Notes: a model not told the origin generated them from the letters alone. Shown: positions 19,596-29,760, counted from the first letter of the stretch. The stretch: 64,000 nt of DNA from Ruminococcus flavefaciens 007c (GCF_000571935.1 NZ_ATAX01000028.1:191001-255000), one strand, 5' to 3'. Numbers and translations are program-made.

Positions 19596-20333
19596 ATGGC
19601 AGAAGAGCTAATGAAAGAAATTGACAACCGAACTGCCTTTACACTTCATTTATTTGGGCTGGATATACCCATCGCCGATTCATGTGTGGTAACATGGATA
19701 ATAATGGCAGTACTGGTACTGCTTTCAATAATATTTACAAGAAAGCTTAAAAAAGTGCCTACGGGCTCACAGTGTATACTTGAATCCTTCATGAACTGGC
19801 TCGACAATTTCTTTTTGGGTGCTGTGGGAGAGAACGGAAAAAAGTATATCCCATTGCTTGAGACTTTCATACTCTACATAGGTGTGTCGAATATCATCGG
19901 TGTATTCGGATTCGTACCGCCCACAAAGGACGTCAACGTAACTGCTGCACTGGCAGGAATGGCTATAATACTTGTACAGGCAGCCTTCATAATCAAAAAA
20001 GGCCCGCTGAAATGGCTGAAAAGCCTGCTAAACCCCATAAACCTGCTGGATCTTGTAACAAGACCGCTTTCACTTTGTATGCGACTTTTCGGTAACGTTC
20101 TGGCTGCATTCATAGTTATGGAGCTCATAAAGGTGGCTATCACATCTAATCTCGGTGTTCCCGCAATAGGTATACCTGTTGTCGCAAGCGCATACTTCGA
20201 CCTTTTCGACGGACTTCTTCAGGCATATGTATTTGCATTCCTCACCTCGCTTTATCTGGCTGAGGCTCTGGAGGACGAAGAATCAGAAGGGAAAAAAGTC
20301 AAAAAGCTCAAAAAACTTCACGGAGGTAAATAA
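19596..20333 (+). CDS. atpB: ATP synthase F0 subunit a
   Basis: Membrane subunit forming the ion half-channels against the c-ring. The signature helix is RPLSLCMRLFGNVLAAFIVME, with the essential Arg in the CMRLFGN element, followed by a final helix YVFAFLTSLYLAEALE. About five to six membrane segments are present in 245 residues. AGAGGGTG precedes the ATG chosen; a longer frame from 19539 would start inside the leader hairpin. It heads the operon; no atpI-like gene precedes it. Confidence 0.95.
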   Translation: MAEELMKEIDNRTAFTLHLFGLDIPIADSCVVTWIIMAVLVLLSIIFTRKLKKVPTGSQCILESFMNWLDNFFLGAVGENGKKYIPLLETFILYIGVSNIIGVFGFVPPTKDVNVTAALAGMAIILVQAAFIIKKGPLKWLKSLLNPINLLDLVTRPLSLCMRLFGNVLAAFIVMELIKVAITSNLGVPAIGIPVVASAYFDLFDGLLQAYVFAFLTSLYLAEALEDEESEGKKVKKLKKLHGGK

Positions 20334-20335
20334 AT

Positions 20336-20563
20336 ATGGGACTTATCGCAATAGGCGCTGCTATCGCCGTTCTTACAGGTGCGGGCGCAGGTATAGGTAT
20401 AGGAATCGCTACAGCTAAGGCTACCGAGTCTATCGCCCGTCAGCCCGAAGCAAAGGGCGACATCAGAACTTCGCTCATCCTCGGATGCGCTCTCGCAGAG
20501 GCTACCGCTATCTACGGCTTCGTTATAGCGCTCCTTATAATCTTCATACTCGGAAGCAAATAA
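20336..20563 (+). CDS. atpE: ATP synthase F0 subunit c, copy 1
   Basis: Proteolipid that forms the rotor ring: two helices joined by the polar loop ARQPEAKGD (residues 34-42). The ion-binding carboxylate is Glu55 in LAEATAIYG. Compared with the Na+-type ring of Ilyobacter as I remember it, the liganding Gln is Ile22 here and the Ser after the Glu is Ala56, so proton use is more likely than sodium. The 75-residue product is identical to that of the next gene. It starts two bases after atpB. Confidence 0.95.
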   Translation: MGLIAIGAAIAVLTGAGAGIGIGIATAKATESIARQPEAKGDIRTSLILGCALAEATAIYGFVIALLIIFILGSK

Positions 20564-20587
20564 AATCATACATGGAGGTATATTAAA

Positions 20588-20815
20588 ATGGGACTTATCG
20601 CAATAGGCGCTGCTATCGCCGTTCTTACAGGTGCAGGCGCAGGTATAGGTATAGGAATCGCTACAGCTAAGGCTACTGAGTCTATCGCCCGTCAGCCCGA
20701 AGCAAAGGGCGACATCAGAACTTCGCTCATCCTCGGATGCGCTCTTGCAGAGGCTACCGCTATCTACGGCTTCGTTATAGCGCTCCTTATAATCTTTATA
20801 CTCGGCAGCAAATAA
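20588..20815 (+). CDS. atpE: ATP synthase F0 subunit c, copy 2 (identical protein)
   Basis: A tandem second c-subunit gene, 24 bases after the first and with its own GGAGG site. The 75-residue protein is identical to copy 1, while the DNA differs at five positions, all third-codon and synonymous (223 of 228 bases match). The duplication is therefore recent or kept uniform by gene conversion. It probably raises c-subunit output, since each enzyme needs a ring of about ten. Confidence 0.95.
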   Translation: MGLIAIGAAIAVLTGAGAGIGIGIATAKATESIARQPEAKGDIRTSLILGCALAEATAIYGFVIALLIIFILGSK

Positions 20816-20854
20816 ACAATTCGCCGAAACAAAAATACATAAGGAGGACAAATA

Positions 20855-21343
20855 ATGCTTGATTTTGAATTCTGGAGCATTTTCGAGGCAGTTGTAAACA
20901 TTATCATACTGTTTGTTCTGCTGAGGATTTTCCTTTTCAAGCCTATAAACAAAATGAAGGCAGAGCGCACACGTACTATACAGAATGACCTCGATTCCGC
21001 TCAGAAAGCCAAGGAGGAAGCAGAGGAGCTCCGCCAGCAGTACGAGGACTCTATCAGTGAGGCCAGGGAAAAGGCTAACGAAATTATAATGAAGGCACAT
21101 GAGGACGCCGAGTCCGAAAGAGCTGCCATAATAAAGAAGTCTCAGGAGGAGGCAGAAAAAATAGTTGCCGACGCCGACAAGACTATAGAAAACGAGAGAA
21201 AGCGCGTTCTCCGTCAGGCTCAGTCCGAGATCGCAGACCTCGCTATCGAGGCTGCTTCCAAGATCATCGGCGAAAATGTTGACGACGAGAAGAACCGCCG
21301 GCTTGTGGATAAGTTCCTCTCCGAAGAGGAGGGTGACAAATGA
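20855..21343 (+). CDS. atpF: ATP synthase F0 subunit b
   Basis: Peripheral stalk subunit. One N-terminal membrane helix (about residues 10-28, [19 protein letters not shown]) is followed by a long charged coiled coil ([19 protein letters not shown] onward). Length 162 is standard. The stop overlaps the ATG of the delta-alpha gene by four bases (ATGA). It starts 39 bases after the second atpE with a GGAGG site. Confidence 0.95.
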   Translation: MLDFEFWSIFEAVVNIIILFVLLRIFLFKPINKMKAERTRTIQNDLDSAQKAKEEAEELRQQYEDSISEAREKANEIIMKAHEDAESERAAIIKKSQEEAEKIVADADKTIENERKRVLRQAQSEIADLAIEAASKIIGENVDDEKNRRLVDKFLSEEEGDK

Positions 21344-23370
21344 GAGATACAGACAGGGAGTTCCTGAAGGAGCTTGTCCGTCTGGACATTTCCCAGACAG
21401 ACTGCACAGCTGTAAGAAAGGTCTTTGAGGCCTGCCCCGATGTGAAAGATACTCTCGCCAATCCTCTCGTTACCAACGATGAGAAGCGCGGTATAATCGA
21501 AAAGCTCTTCCCTCAGTCCATGCATAATTTCCTGCTGAACACAGTTCGCGGCGGTGCAACGGAACGTATTGAGGAGATACTCGACGAGTACGAGAATCTG
21601 CTCATAGACAAGCAGGGAAGCATCAAGGCGGTAGTCCGCTATGTTACGCCTCTTACCGAGGCTCAGCAGGCAGATCTCCGCCAGTTCATCATGGAAAAAT
21701 TCGTCAAGGATGACGTTGACATAGAGTATAAGCATGATCCCGACATCATCGGCGGCTTCATACTCAATGCAGGCGACCTTGAATACGATAAGAGCTACCG
21801 TACAGGCCTCCGCCTTATGAAGGACACCCTCCAGACAAAGGCAGCTGAGTACGTTGACGGAGGCATGACCGCAAAAACAGGCAGCAACAGCGATATTATC
21901 TCTGTACTGAAAACAGAGGTCCGCGATTTCGAGGTAAAGTCTGGAGCTACCGAAACTGGCTTCGTTACCCGCCTCGGAGACGGTATCGCAAGAGTTTACG
22001 GCATGAATTCCGTTATGTACGGCGAGCTTGTGGAATTTGAAACAGGTATCAGAGGCATCGTTCAGAACCTTGAGGAAAAGTCAGTAGGCGTAGTTCTTCT
22101 CGGAGACGATCACGGCCTTACAGAGGGCTCCTCCGTTATCAGAACGGGCAAAAGAGCAGGTATCGGCGTTAGCGACGAGCTTCTCGGCCGAGTTGTTGAC
22201 GCTCTGGGTTCTCCTATCGACGGCCTCGGACAGATAAAAGCCGACGACTACTTCCCCATTGAGCGTGAGGCTCCCGGCGTTATCGAGCGTAAGCCCGTAA
22301 ATGTGCCTCTCCAGACAGGTATACTCGCCATAGACTCCATGTTCCCTATCGGCAGAGGTCAGCGTGAGCTCATCATAGGCGACCGCCAGACAGGTAAGAC
22401 CTCCATCGCCGTTGATACCATAATCAACCAGAAGGAACAGGACGTTATCTGTATCTATGTTGCCATAGGTCAGAAGTCATCAACTGTCGCACAGATAGTA
22501 AATACCCTGAAAAAGTACGGCGCTATGGATTATACCGTAGTTGTATGCGCTTCAGCCAGCGATCCTGCGCCTTTCCAGTATATCGCCCCCTATTCGGGCA
22601 CGGCTATCGCCGAATACTTCATGTCAAAGGGCAGGGACGTACTCATAGTCTACGACGATCTTTCCAAGCACGCCGTAGCTTACAGAGCCATGTCCCTCCT
22701 GCTTCACCGTCCTCCCGGACGTGAGGCTTACCCCGGAGACGTTTTCTACTTGCATTCGAGACTCCTCGAACGCTCCAGCCGTCTTGACGACGAGCACGGC
22801 GGCGGTTCACTGACAGCTCTCCCCATCATCGAGACTCTGGCAGGAGATATATCGGCTTATATCCCCACAAACGTCATATCCATCACAGACGGTCAGATCT
22901 TCCTTGAGAGCGAGCTTTTCAACTCGGGACTCCGTCCTGCGGTAAACTACGGACTTTCCGTATCCCGTGTCGGCGGCGCTGCCCAGACCAAGGCCATGAA
23001 GAAGGCTTCGGGAAATCTCCGTATCGACCTTGCCCAGTTCAAGGAAATGGAGATATTCACCCAGTTCTCGTCAGAGCTGGATCAGTCCACTACGGAGCTC
23101 CTCGACCACGGCCGTATGCTCACCGAGCTGCTCAAGCAGCCTCTTTACAATCCCCTTCCTCACTATGAGCAGGTGATACTCCTCTATGCGGCTCAGCACG
23201 ACTTCTTCAAGGGCATCCCCCTCAAGGAGCTGAGAGAATACCGCACAGATCTTATGAATTACATAAGAAGCTACGGTCAGGACATCATAACCGAGATAGA
23301 GGAGAACAAGGTCCTCACAGACGACCTTGCCGAACGTATCGAAAGAATACTCACAGCTTTCGAGGAATAA
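21340..23370 (+). CDS. atpHA: ATP synthase delta-alpha fusion (AtpH-AtpA in one frame)
   Basis: One uninterrupted 676-codon frame. Residues ~1-165 match F1 delta/OSCP ([27 protein letters not shown]), but with the usual first RYAKALFE helix shortened. Residues ~183-676 are a full alpha subunit: [10 protein letters not shown]-loop GDRQTGKT at 347-354, [12 protein letters not shown] and an intact C-terminal domain. A linker (about 166-182, [15 protein letters not shown]) joins them. An internal ATG at 21865 (Met176) follows GGAGG by a single base, a poor spacing, but might give free alpha. F1 needs three alpha and one delta, so the fusion raises a stoichiometry question. Sequencing error is possible but would have to have removed a stop and start cleanly. 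Confidence 0.9.
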   Translation: MRDTDREFLKELVRLDISQTDCTAVRKVFEACPDVKDTLANPLVTNDEKRGIIEKLFPQSMHNFLLNTVRGGATERIEEILDEYENLLIDKQGSIKAVVRYVTPLTEAQQADLRQFIMEKFVKDDVDIEYKHDPDIIGGFILNAGDLEYDKSYRTGLRLMKDTLQTKAAEYVDGGMTAKTGSNSDIISVLKTEVRDFEVKSGATETGFVTRLGDGIARVYGMNSVMYGELVEFETGIRGIVQNLEEKSVGVVLLGDDHGLTEGSSVIRTGKRAGIGVSDELLGRVVDALGSPIDGLGQIKADDYFPIEREAPGVIERKPVNVPLQTGILAIDSMFPIGRGQRELIIGDRQTGKTSIAVDTIINQKEQDVICIYVAIGQKSSTVAQIVNTLKKYGAMDYTVVVCASASDPAPFQYIAPYSGTAIAEYFMSKGRDVLIVYDDLSKHAVAYRAMSLLLHRPPGREAYPGDVFYLHSRLLERSSRLDDEHGGGSLTALPIIETLAGDISAYIPTNVISITDGQIFLESELFNSGLRPAVNYGLSVSRVGGAAQTKAMKKASGNLRIDLAQFKEMEIFTQFSSELDQSTTELLDHGRMLTELLKQPLYNPLPHYEQVILLYAAQHDFFKGIPLKELREYRTDLMNYIRSYGQDIITEIEENKVLTDDLAERIERILTAFEE

Positions 23371-23384
23371 GGCGGTGATCCTCT

Positions 23385-24293
23385 GTGCCTAATATGAGAG
23401 AGATCCGCGAAAGGATCGGAAGCATACAGCAGATACTCAAAATAACCAACGCTATGTACCTCATGTCCTCTTCCAAGCTGAAAAAGGCAAGGAAGTCCCT
23501 TGAATGTACAGAGCCTTACTTCTATAAGCTCCAGTCCACCATAGAGAGCGTACTGGAGCATACTCCGCACACCCGTCAGCTCTACTTCGACAGACGTGCC
23601 GATATCCCCGAGGATAAGCGTAAAAAGGGATATATCGTCATCACAGGCGATAAGGGCCTCTGCGGAAGCTACAACCATAATATCCTCAAATTCACCGAGC
23701 AGAAGCTCAAAGAGGCTGCCGACATCGATAACTGCTACCTCTTTGTCATGGGACAGGTGGGAAGAATGTACTTCCAGCGCCGTATCCAGAACGACAAGAA
23801 GGGCTTCGTTGACGGAGAGTTCCTCTATACCACACAGAATCCCACTCTTTACAGAGCCCGTGAGATCGCTGAGCTCGTGCTCGAAAAGTTCGAGAACCGC
23901 GAGCTCGACGAGGTGCACGTAATATATACCGACATGGTCAGCTCGAATATCATGGAGCCAAGAACCCTGCGTCTTCTCCCCTTTGAGAGAAAGCACTTAG
24001 GAAAGGCTGCCGACGGTACTCTGAAAAAGCTGCCGAAGGCTTCATTCATGCCTTCTCCCGAGGAGGTAATGAACTACCTTATTCCACAGTACGCAAAGGG
24101 CATAATCTACGGTGCAATGGTAGAGGCGTTCTGCAGTGAGCAGCAGTCACGAATGACCGCTATGGATGCCGCCACCACCAGCGCCAAGGACATGATAAAG
24201 GACCTTTCGCTTATGTACAACCGTGCAAGACAGGCGGCTATCACTCAGGAGATAACCGAGGTCTGCGGCGGTGCGCAGTCGGTAGAGGAATAA
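23385..24293 (+). CDS. atpG: ATP synthase F1 subunit gamma
   Basis: Central rotor shaft. The N-terminal helix MREIRERIGSIQQILKITNA and the C-terminal helix RMTAMDAATTSAKDMI and YNRARQAAITQEITEVCGGA are the conserved pair that forms the coiled coil; the Rossmann-like middle begins ITGDKGLCGSYNHN. The product is 302 residues. The start is GTG (MPNMREI) behind GGCGGTGAT; an ATG three codons later is an alternative. Confidence 0.96.
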   Translation: MPNMREIRERIGSIQQILKITNAMYLMSSSKLKKARKSLECTEPYFYKLQSTIESVLEHTPHTRQLYFDRRADIPEDKRKKGYIVITGDKGLCGSYNHNILKFTEQKLKEAADIDNCYLFVMGQVGRMYFQRRIQNDKKGFVDGEFLYTTQNPTLYRAREIAELVLEKFENRELDEVHVIYTDMVSSNIMEPRTLRLLPFERKHLGKAADGTLKKLPKASFMPSPEEVMNYLIPQYAKGIIYGAMVEAFCSEQQSRMTAMDAATTSAKDMIKDLSLMYNRARQAAITQEITEVCGGAQSVEE

Positions 24294-24297
24294 GCTT

Positions 24298-24804
24298 ATG
24301 GCCAGAAAACTGACAGTCCTTTCTTTTATATCGGCACTGGTCTTTTCATTCTTTGCGTTTGAAGGTGCTTTCGGACTGAACGAAAAACTCAGAGAGAACC
24401 ATAATTCTGATACAGACAATTTCTATAATGAGGTCCTGGCGGATCAGCACTCATCGCTGCTGTTTCCCATACTGGCCTGCATATCGATATATCTTTTCAT
24501 ATGCTTCGGTACGGCATGGCTTGCAGGCAAACTCAGCAAGGCTCCGAAGCCTTATCGGGTATTTGCGGTCACAAGCGGCGCGGTCTGCCTCGGAACGCTC
24601 ATTGCTGCAGTGATAGCTTCAGCAGACACTTTAAAGGATCATACCATAATGAGGGCATTATCGCACTCTGTCTTTTTTAGGGGCTGGCTGATAATCATAC
24701 TGCCGCTGACAGCATTGGTATTGATCGCCGATCTGATATTATGGGATAAATATAATAAAAAACCGAAAATATCCGATTTGCACAAATATAATAAAGAAAT
24801 GTAG
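24298..24804 (+). CDS. Four-helix membrane protein inserted in the atp operon
   Basis: A 168-residue integral membrane protein I do not recognise. Predicted helices lie at about 6-24, 52-76, 87-108 and 129-149, with a basic C-terminal tail (KYNKKPKISDLHKYNKEM). GAGGAA upstream overlaps the end of atpG, so it is translated as part of the operon, yet no F-ATPase subunit looks like this. It could be an assembly factor or simply a passenger. A structured repeat begins at its stop codon, which may mean that the gene and repeat arrived together. Confidence 0.7.
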   Translation: MARKLTVLSFISALVFSFFAFEGAFGLNEKLRENHNSDTDNFYNEVLADQHSSLLFPILACISIYLFICFGTAWLAGKLSKAPKPYRVFAVTSGAVCLGTLIAAVIASADTLKDHTIMRALSHSVFFRGWLIIILPLTALVLIADLILWDKYNKKPKISDLHKYNKEM

Positions 24805-24882
24805 GTAAGCCTGCCCTCGGGCTCCTGCTATACGGTACAATATTATGTATGTTTCGGGAGGGCGAGGACGCCCTCACCTACA
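24800..24882. repeat. Inverted-repeat element between the membrane gene and atpD
   Basis: Bounded by TGTAGGT (24800-24806) and ACCTACA (24876-24882). Inside is a perfect GAGGGCG/CGCCCTC hairpin with an AGGA loop (24858-24875). The left end overlaps the stop codon of the membrane gene. The GGGCG...CCTAC wording resembles the other palindromic elements in this window, so it is probably a small dispersed (REP/MITE-like) repeat. Confidence 0.6.
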
Positions 24883-24910
24883 GAAAAATGATATACCCGA
24901 ATTCTCTTAA

Positions 24911-26320
<1,410 letters not shown>

Positions 26321-26335
26321 AGGAGGCGGCTGAAT

Positions 26336-26746
26336 ATGGCTAAGACCTTTCACCTTGAGATCATCGCCACAGACCGCATATTCTTCAGCGGCGAGGTGGA
26401 GCATCTCGTCATAACTGCTATCGACGGCCTTATCGGCATACTTGCCGGACATGAGCCCCTGGTAACCTCGCTCCCCACGGGAGAGCTGAAATACCTTGTG
26501 GACGGAGAGTGGAAATATGCCGCCATATCCGAGGGATTTATTCAGGTAATGCCCGATTCTTCCATTATACTGGCAGATACCTGCGAGCTCCCGGAGGAGA
26601 TCGACATAAAACGCGCTCAGGAAGCAAGAGAACGTGCCGAGGAAAGGCTCAGGCAGAAGCAGAGCATCAAGGAGTACTATGAGACTCAGGCTGCTCTCAA
26701 CCGCGCTATGAACCGTCTGAAAATATCACAGAAGCATTTCAAGTGA
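26336..26746 (+). CDS. atpC: ATP synthase F1 subunit epsilon
   Basis: Rotor-associated regulatory subunit. The N-terminal beta-sandwich (FHLEIIATDRIFFSGEVEHL; GLIGILAGHEPLVTSL) is followed by two C-terminal helices (residues ~85-136, EEIDIKRAQEARERAEERL). The product is 136 residues. AGGAGG precedes the ATG. A strong terminator follows immediately, ending the operon. Confidence 0.95.
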   Translation: MAKTFHLEIIATDRIFFSGEVEHLVITAIDGLIGILAGHEPLVTSLPTGELKYLVDGEWKYAAISEGFIQVMPDSSIILADTCELPEEIDIKRAQEARERAEERLRQKQSIKEYYETQAALNRAMNRLKISQKHFK

Positions 26747-26750
26747 GGAC

Positions 26751-26780
26751 AAATGCACTCCGTATACGGGGTGCATTTTT
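26751..26780 (+). terminator. Terminator of the ATP synthase operon
   Basis: AAATGCAC pairs with GTGCATTT, extended by T-G, C-G, C-G and G-C pairs around a TATA loop, and followed by TTTTT overlap. It starts four bases after the atpC stop. Confidence 0.9.
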
Positions 26781-26924
26781 GCATTGGTTCGGCATTGCAT
26801 TGCTGCCGGCGGGCGGATAATATCCACTCCTACGGGCTAACTGCTGTATTTTGTTCATAATTCCGAAATTTAATAAACGGAATTGTGCATATTCTTGAAA
26901 TAGGAATATTTTTGTTTTATATAC
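26781..26924. other. Gene-free stretch with a palindromic repeat
   Basis: Between the atp terminator and the secD promoter. It holds a degenerate copy of the GGGCGGATAATATCC repeat (26811-26834) and an AATTCCG/CGGAATT stem-loop (26859-26884). No coding signal is seen. Confidence 0.5.
26811..26834. repeat. GGGCGGATAATATCC palindromic repeat, copy A
   Basis: GGGCGGATAATATCC then ACTCCTACG; the right arm is degenerate (CACTCC instead of GCCCC). The same core recurs perfectly at 36331 and in altered form at 35542. Confidence 0.6.
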
Positions 26925-26953
26925 TTGACTTTTTTATAAAAATATAGTACAAT
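26925..26953 (+). promoter_or_regulatory. Promoter of secDF
   Basis: TTGACT (26925-26930), 17-base spacer, TACAAT (26948-26953). It predicts a leader of about 90 bases before secD. Confidence 0.8.
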
Positions 26954-26987
26954 AATTGTAATTGTCAAAGAGACAGGAATAAAGAAC

Positions 26988-27048
26988 TCATGCCTTTTTC
27001 TCCCTCAGGTGAGGATCGGCTCAAAGAGTTCGATAATAGGAGGCATGA
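26988..27048 (+). promoter_or_regulatory. Possible ribosome-site-masking stem in the secD leader
   Basis: TCATGCCT (26988-26995) is an exact complement of AGGCATGA (27041-27048), which includes part of the secD Shine-Dalgarno. The eight-pair helix encloses 45 bases. If it forms, it would hide the ribosome site. This is inferred from base pairing alone. Confidence 0.35.
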
Positions 27049-27050
27049 CT

Positions 27051-28463
27051 GTGAAAAAGACAGGCAAATCAACTTTCTTCATTGTCGTTGCTTTTATCGC
27101 ACTGTTCGCCGTTTCGTCGGTATTCGGTATCGACAAGATCTTCGGCGACAAGAGAACCACTTATGTCAAGGGCGTTGACGACATCCGTCTTGGTATCGAC
27201 ATCAAGGGCGGCGTTGACGTTACTTTTGGTCCCGCAGGTGAATACGACGCCGATCTCGCTCAGCTCGACGCTGCTACTGCGATCATCAAGACAAGACTCT
27301 CATCCCTCGGTATCACCGATAACGAGGTTTACAGCGATGAAAAGAGCGACAGAATTATTGTCCGCTTCCCTTGGCAGGTCGGCGAGACAGACTTCGATCC
27401 CGAATCCGCTGTTAAGGAGCTCGGTGAAATGGCTGAGCTTACTTTCCGCAAAGGTACGGATACTACTACCGATGAGAACGGAAATACCGTTCCCTCCGGC
27501 GAGATAGTTCTCGTGGGCGACGACATCGAAAAGGCTGAGAGACAGTTCAGACAAGACAACGACGGCAAGAATTATGAATATACAGTAGGTCTTCAGCTCA
27601 CAAAGGAAGGTTCCGACAAGTTCGCTGCAGCTACAGCAGAGCTTTCAGGCTCCGATACACCTATCTCCATCTGGATGGATAACACCATGATCTCAGCTCC
27701 TACCGTTAAGAACACCATTACAGGCGGTCAGGCAGAGATCTCGGGTAACTTCGACGCTGATTCTTCCAAGAAGCTCGCCGATCAGATCAACTCAGGTGCT
27801 CTCCCCTTCAAAATGGAGACAAAGAGCTTCAGAACCATTTCTCCTACAATGGGTGAAGGCTCACTGGATGCTATTCTCCTTGCAGCTCTCATCGCATTCA
27901 TATTCATTGCAATATACATGATATTCCTTTACAGACTCCCCGGCTTCGTGGCTGTTATCGCGCTCTGCGGACAGGTTGCAGGCTCTATCGCAGCTATCAC
28001 AGGCTGGTTCGGATTCATGAACGGCTCTACGCTCACCATTCCCGGTATCGCAGGTATCATCCTTGCAGTCGGTATGGGCGTTGACGCTAATATCATCACC
28101 GGCGAGCGTATCAAGGAAGAGCTCAGAACAGGCAAGTCTCTTGACGCGGCTATCAAGATCGCTTACAAGAGAGCCTTCTCCGCTATCCTCGACGGTAACA
28201 TCACAAACGTTATCATCGCCGTTATCCTTATGGGAGCTTTCGGTGTTCCCGACAGCTTCTTCTCGAAGATCCTCAACAAGACTATCTTCTTCGCATTCGG
28301 CGCTACTGCTGAGGGCGTTGTTTACTCCTTCGGATTTACCCTGCTCGCAGGTGTTATCTGCAACTTCATCTTCGGAGTATTTGCTTCAAGACTTATGGTA
28401 ACATCACTCTCCAAGTTCAAGTGCTTCAAAAACAGAAAGCTTTACGGAGGTGACGAGAAATGA
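27051..28463 (+). CDS. secD: Protein translocase subunit SecD
   Basis: Auxiliary Sec translocase subunit that uses the proton gradient to pull proteins outward. It has an N-terminal helix, a periplasmic-type domain with DIRLGIDIKGGVDVTF, and a C-terminal six-helix RND-like block with PTMGEGSL, GVDANIITGERIKEELRTGKS and DGNITNVIIAVIL. The GTG at 27051 is seven bases after AGGAGG; the ATG at 27045 is only one base after it, so the GTG is preferred (470 residues). Its stop overlaps secF by four bases. Confidence 0.94.
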   Translation: MKKTGKSTFFIVVAFIALFAVSSVFGIDKIFGDKRTTYVKGVDDIRLGIDIKGGVDVTFGPAGEYDADLAQLDAATAIIKTRLSSLGITDNEVYSDEKSDRIIVRFPWQVGETDFDPESAVKELGEMAELTFRKGTDTTTDENGNTVPSGEIVLVGDDIEKAERQFRQDNDGKNYEYTVGLQLTKEGSDKFAAATAELSGSDTPISIWMDNTMISAPTVKNTITGGQAEISGNFDADSSKKLADQINSGALPFKMETKSFRTISPTMGEGSLDAILLAALIAFIFIAIYMIFLYRLPGFVAVIALCGQVAGSIAAITGWFGFMNGSTLTIPGIAGIILAVGMGVDANIITGERIKEELRTGKSLDAAIKIAYKRAFSAILDGNITNVIIAVILMGAFGVPDSFFSKILNKTIFFAFGATAEGVVYSFGFTLLAGVICNFIFGVFASRLMVTSLSKFKCFKNRKLYGGDEK

Positions 28464-29440
28464 GCAAGAAGAATACTCACAAGGAAACCGTTGTTACCCC
28501 CGAGAAGGTATATGACTTCTGTTCCAAGAAAAGACTGATCCTCGGCGTAGTTATTGCTGTTCTCGTTGTATGTCTGGCAGGCGCGATAATCAGAGGTATC
28601 CACCTTGCTATCGAATTCAAGGGCGGTACTCTTATCACCTATACCTACCAGGGCGACATCAATACCAATGATGTTGCTTCAAACGTCAAGGACATCATTG
28701 GCACCCCGGTTGTTGTAAGAACAGGTGAGAGCCTCGATTCGGGCGGAAAACAGATCACCATCTCCTTCACTTCGGATGAGGGTCTTACCGCTGACAGACA
28801 GACAGAGCTCACTTCCTCACTCAGAGAGAAGTTCCCCGACAATGATCTCGTTATCTACGATTCAAACGATGTAAGCCCTTCTTCCGGACGTGAGTTCCTC
28901 CTCAAGTGCTTCATCGCAGTGCTCTTCGCAGCATTCATCGTTATCATCTATATCGCCATCCGTTTCAAGAACATCGGCGGCTGGTCGGCAGGTGTATGCT
29001 CTATCTTTGCACTCTGCCTCGATATACTCGTAGCTTTCACTACTACAATAGTATGCGGCTTCAATATCGATTCCAATATCGTTGCCGTTATACTCACAAT
29101 CCTCGGATACTCTATCAATAACACCATTGTTATCTACGACCGTATCAGAGAAAACCGCAAGCTCATGCCTAAGGCTTCACTTAATGAGCTTATCAATGTG
29201 AGCTGTACACAGTCCCTTACACGTTCTGTAAGAACATCCATTACAACTATCGGCACTATGCTCATAGTTACCATCGTTGTAAAGGTAACAGGCTATGATT
29301 CGCTCCTCAGCTTCTCTGTTCCGCTTATGATGGGTCTTATCTCAGGTACCTTCTCCTCACTCTTCGTTGCACCTGTAACATGGTCATGGCTGAAGAACAG
29401 GAAGGCAAAGAAAGCAAAGGAAGCAAAAAGCAGCAAGTGA
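28460..29440 (+). CDS. secF: Protein translocase subunit SecF
   Basis: Partner of SecD. The N-terminal FEFKGGT-type motif appears as AIEFKGGTLITY. The C-terminal helices carry GYSINNTIVIYDRIRENRKLM and LTRSVRTSITTIGTMLIV, the SecF hallmarks. There are six membrane segments in 326 residues and a Lys/Ala-rich tail. The ATGA overlap with secD gives coupled translation, and a terminator follows directly. Confidence 0.96.
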   Translation: MSKKNTHKETVVTPEKVYDFCSKKRLILGVVIAVLVVCLAGAIIRGIHLAIEFKGGTLITYTYQGDINTNDVASNVKDIIGTPVVVRTGESLDSGGKQITISFTSDEGLTADRQTELTSSLREKFPDNDLVIYDSNDVSPSSGREFLLKCFIAVLFAAFIVIIYIAIRFKNIGGWSAGVCSIFALCLDILVAFTTTIVCGFNIDSNIVAVILTILGYSINNTIVIYDRIRENRKLMPKASLNELINVSCTQSLTRSVRTSITTIGTMLIVTIVVKVTGYDSLLSFSVPLMMGLISGTFSSLFVAPVTWSWLKNRKAKKAKEAKSSK

Positions 29441-29448
29441 TCTATAAT

Positions 29449-29479
29449 AAAGACCGTCCTTCGGGGCGGTCTTTTTTTA
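29449..29479 (+). terminator. Terminator after secF
   Basis: AGACCGTCC/GGGCGGTCT stem (one U-G pair) capped by a TTCG loop and followed by TTTTTTT. It lies nine bases after the secF stop. Confidence 0.92.
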
Positions 29480-29701
29480 TGCCGTGCCCCTTCTGTATAC
29501 AGCGCAAAAAGGACTGAAATTCAACGGAAAACCATTGAATTTCCAAAAATTAATTTTGTGGTTCTGTGTTTTGTACAAATCCGCGGTGCAGTTTTTGTGG
29601 GTTCTGCCAAAGGCCTCCTCTCTGACGGAGCTTGTATCATAAGCAAAATGAAAAACGGCATATTTTCTACCTTCAGGAAGGTGTAAAGCCTTCCCCTCGT
29701 C
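29480..29701. other. Gene-free stretch upstream of the FHA gene
   Basis: It contains an ATTCAA...TTGAAT inverted repeat near 29518-29540 and a CCTTCAGGAAGG palindrome near 29670. An open frame enters from 29632 but starts upstream of the promoter. Nothing else is supported. Confidence 0.4.
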
Positions 29702-29730
29702 TTGACTTTGCGCACATAATATTGTATAAT
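29702..29730 (+). promoter_or_regulatory. Promoter of the FHA/PP2C group
   Basis: TTGACT (29702-29707), 17-base spacer, TATAAT (29725-29730), 30 bases before the GTG start of the FHA gene. Confidence 0.85.
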
Positions 29731-29760
29731 AAAATCCAGAATATTGAAAGGGGCGGTATT

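Noticed and set aside
26990-27178. A 62-codon frame overlapping the secD start as a leader peptide
   Set aside because: The nearest ribosome-like site is weak and distant, and no arrest-peptide motif is visible; kept only as a side note in the secD finding.
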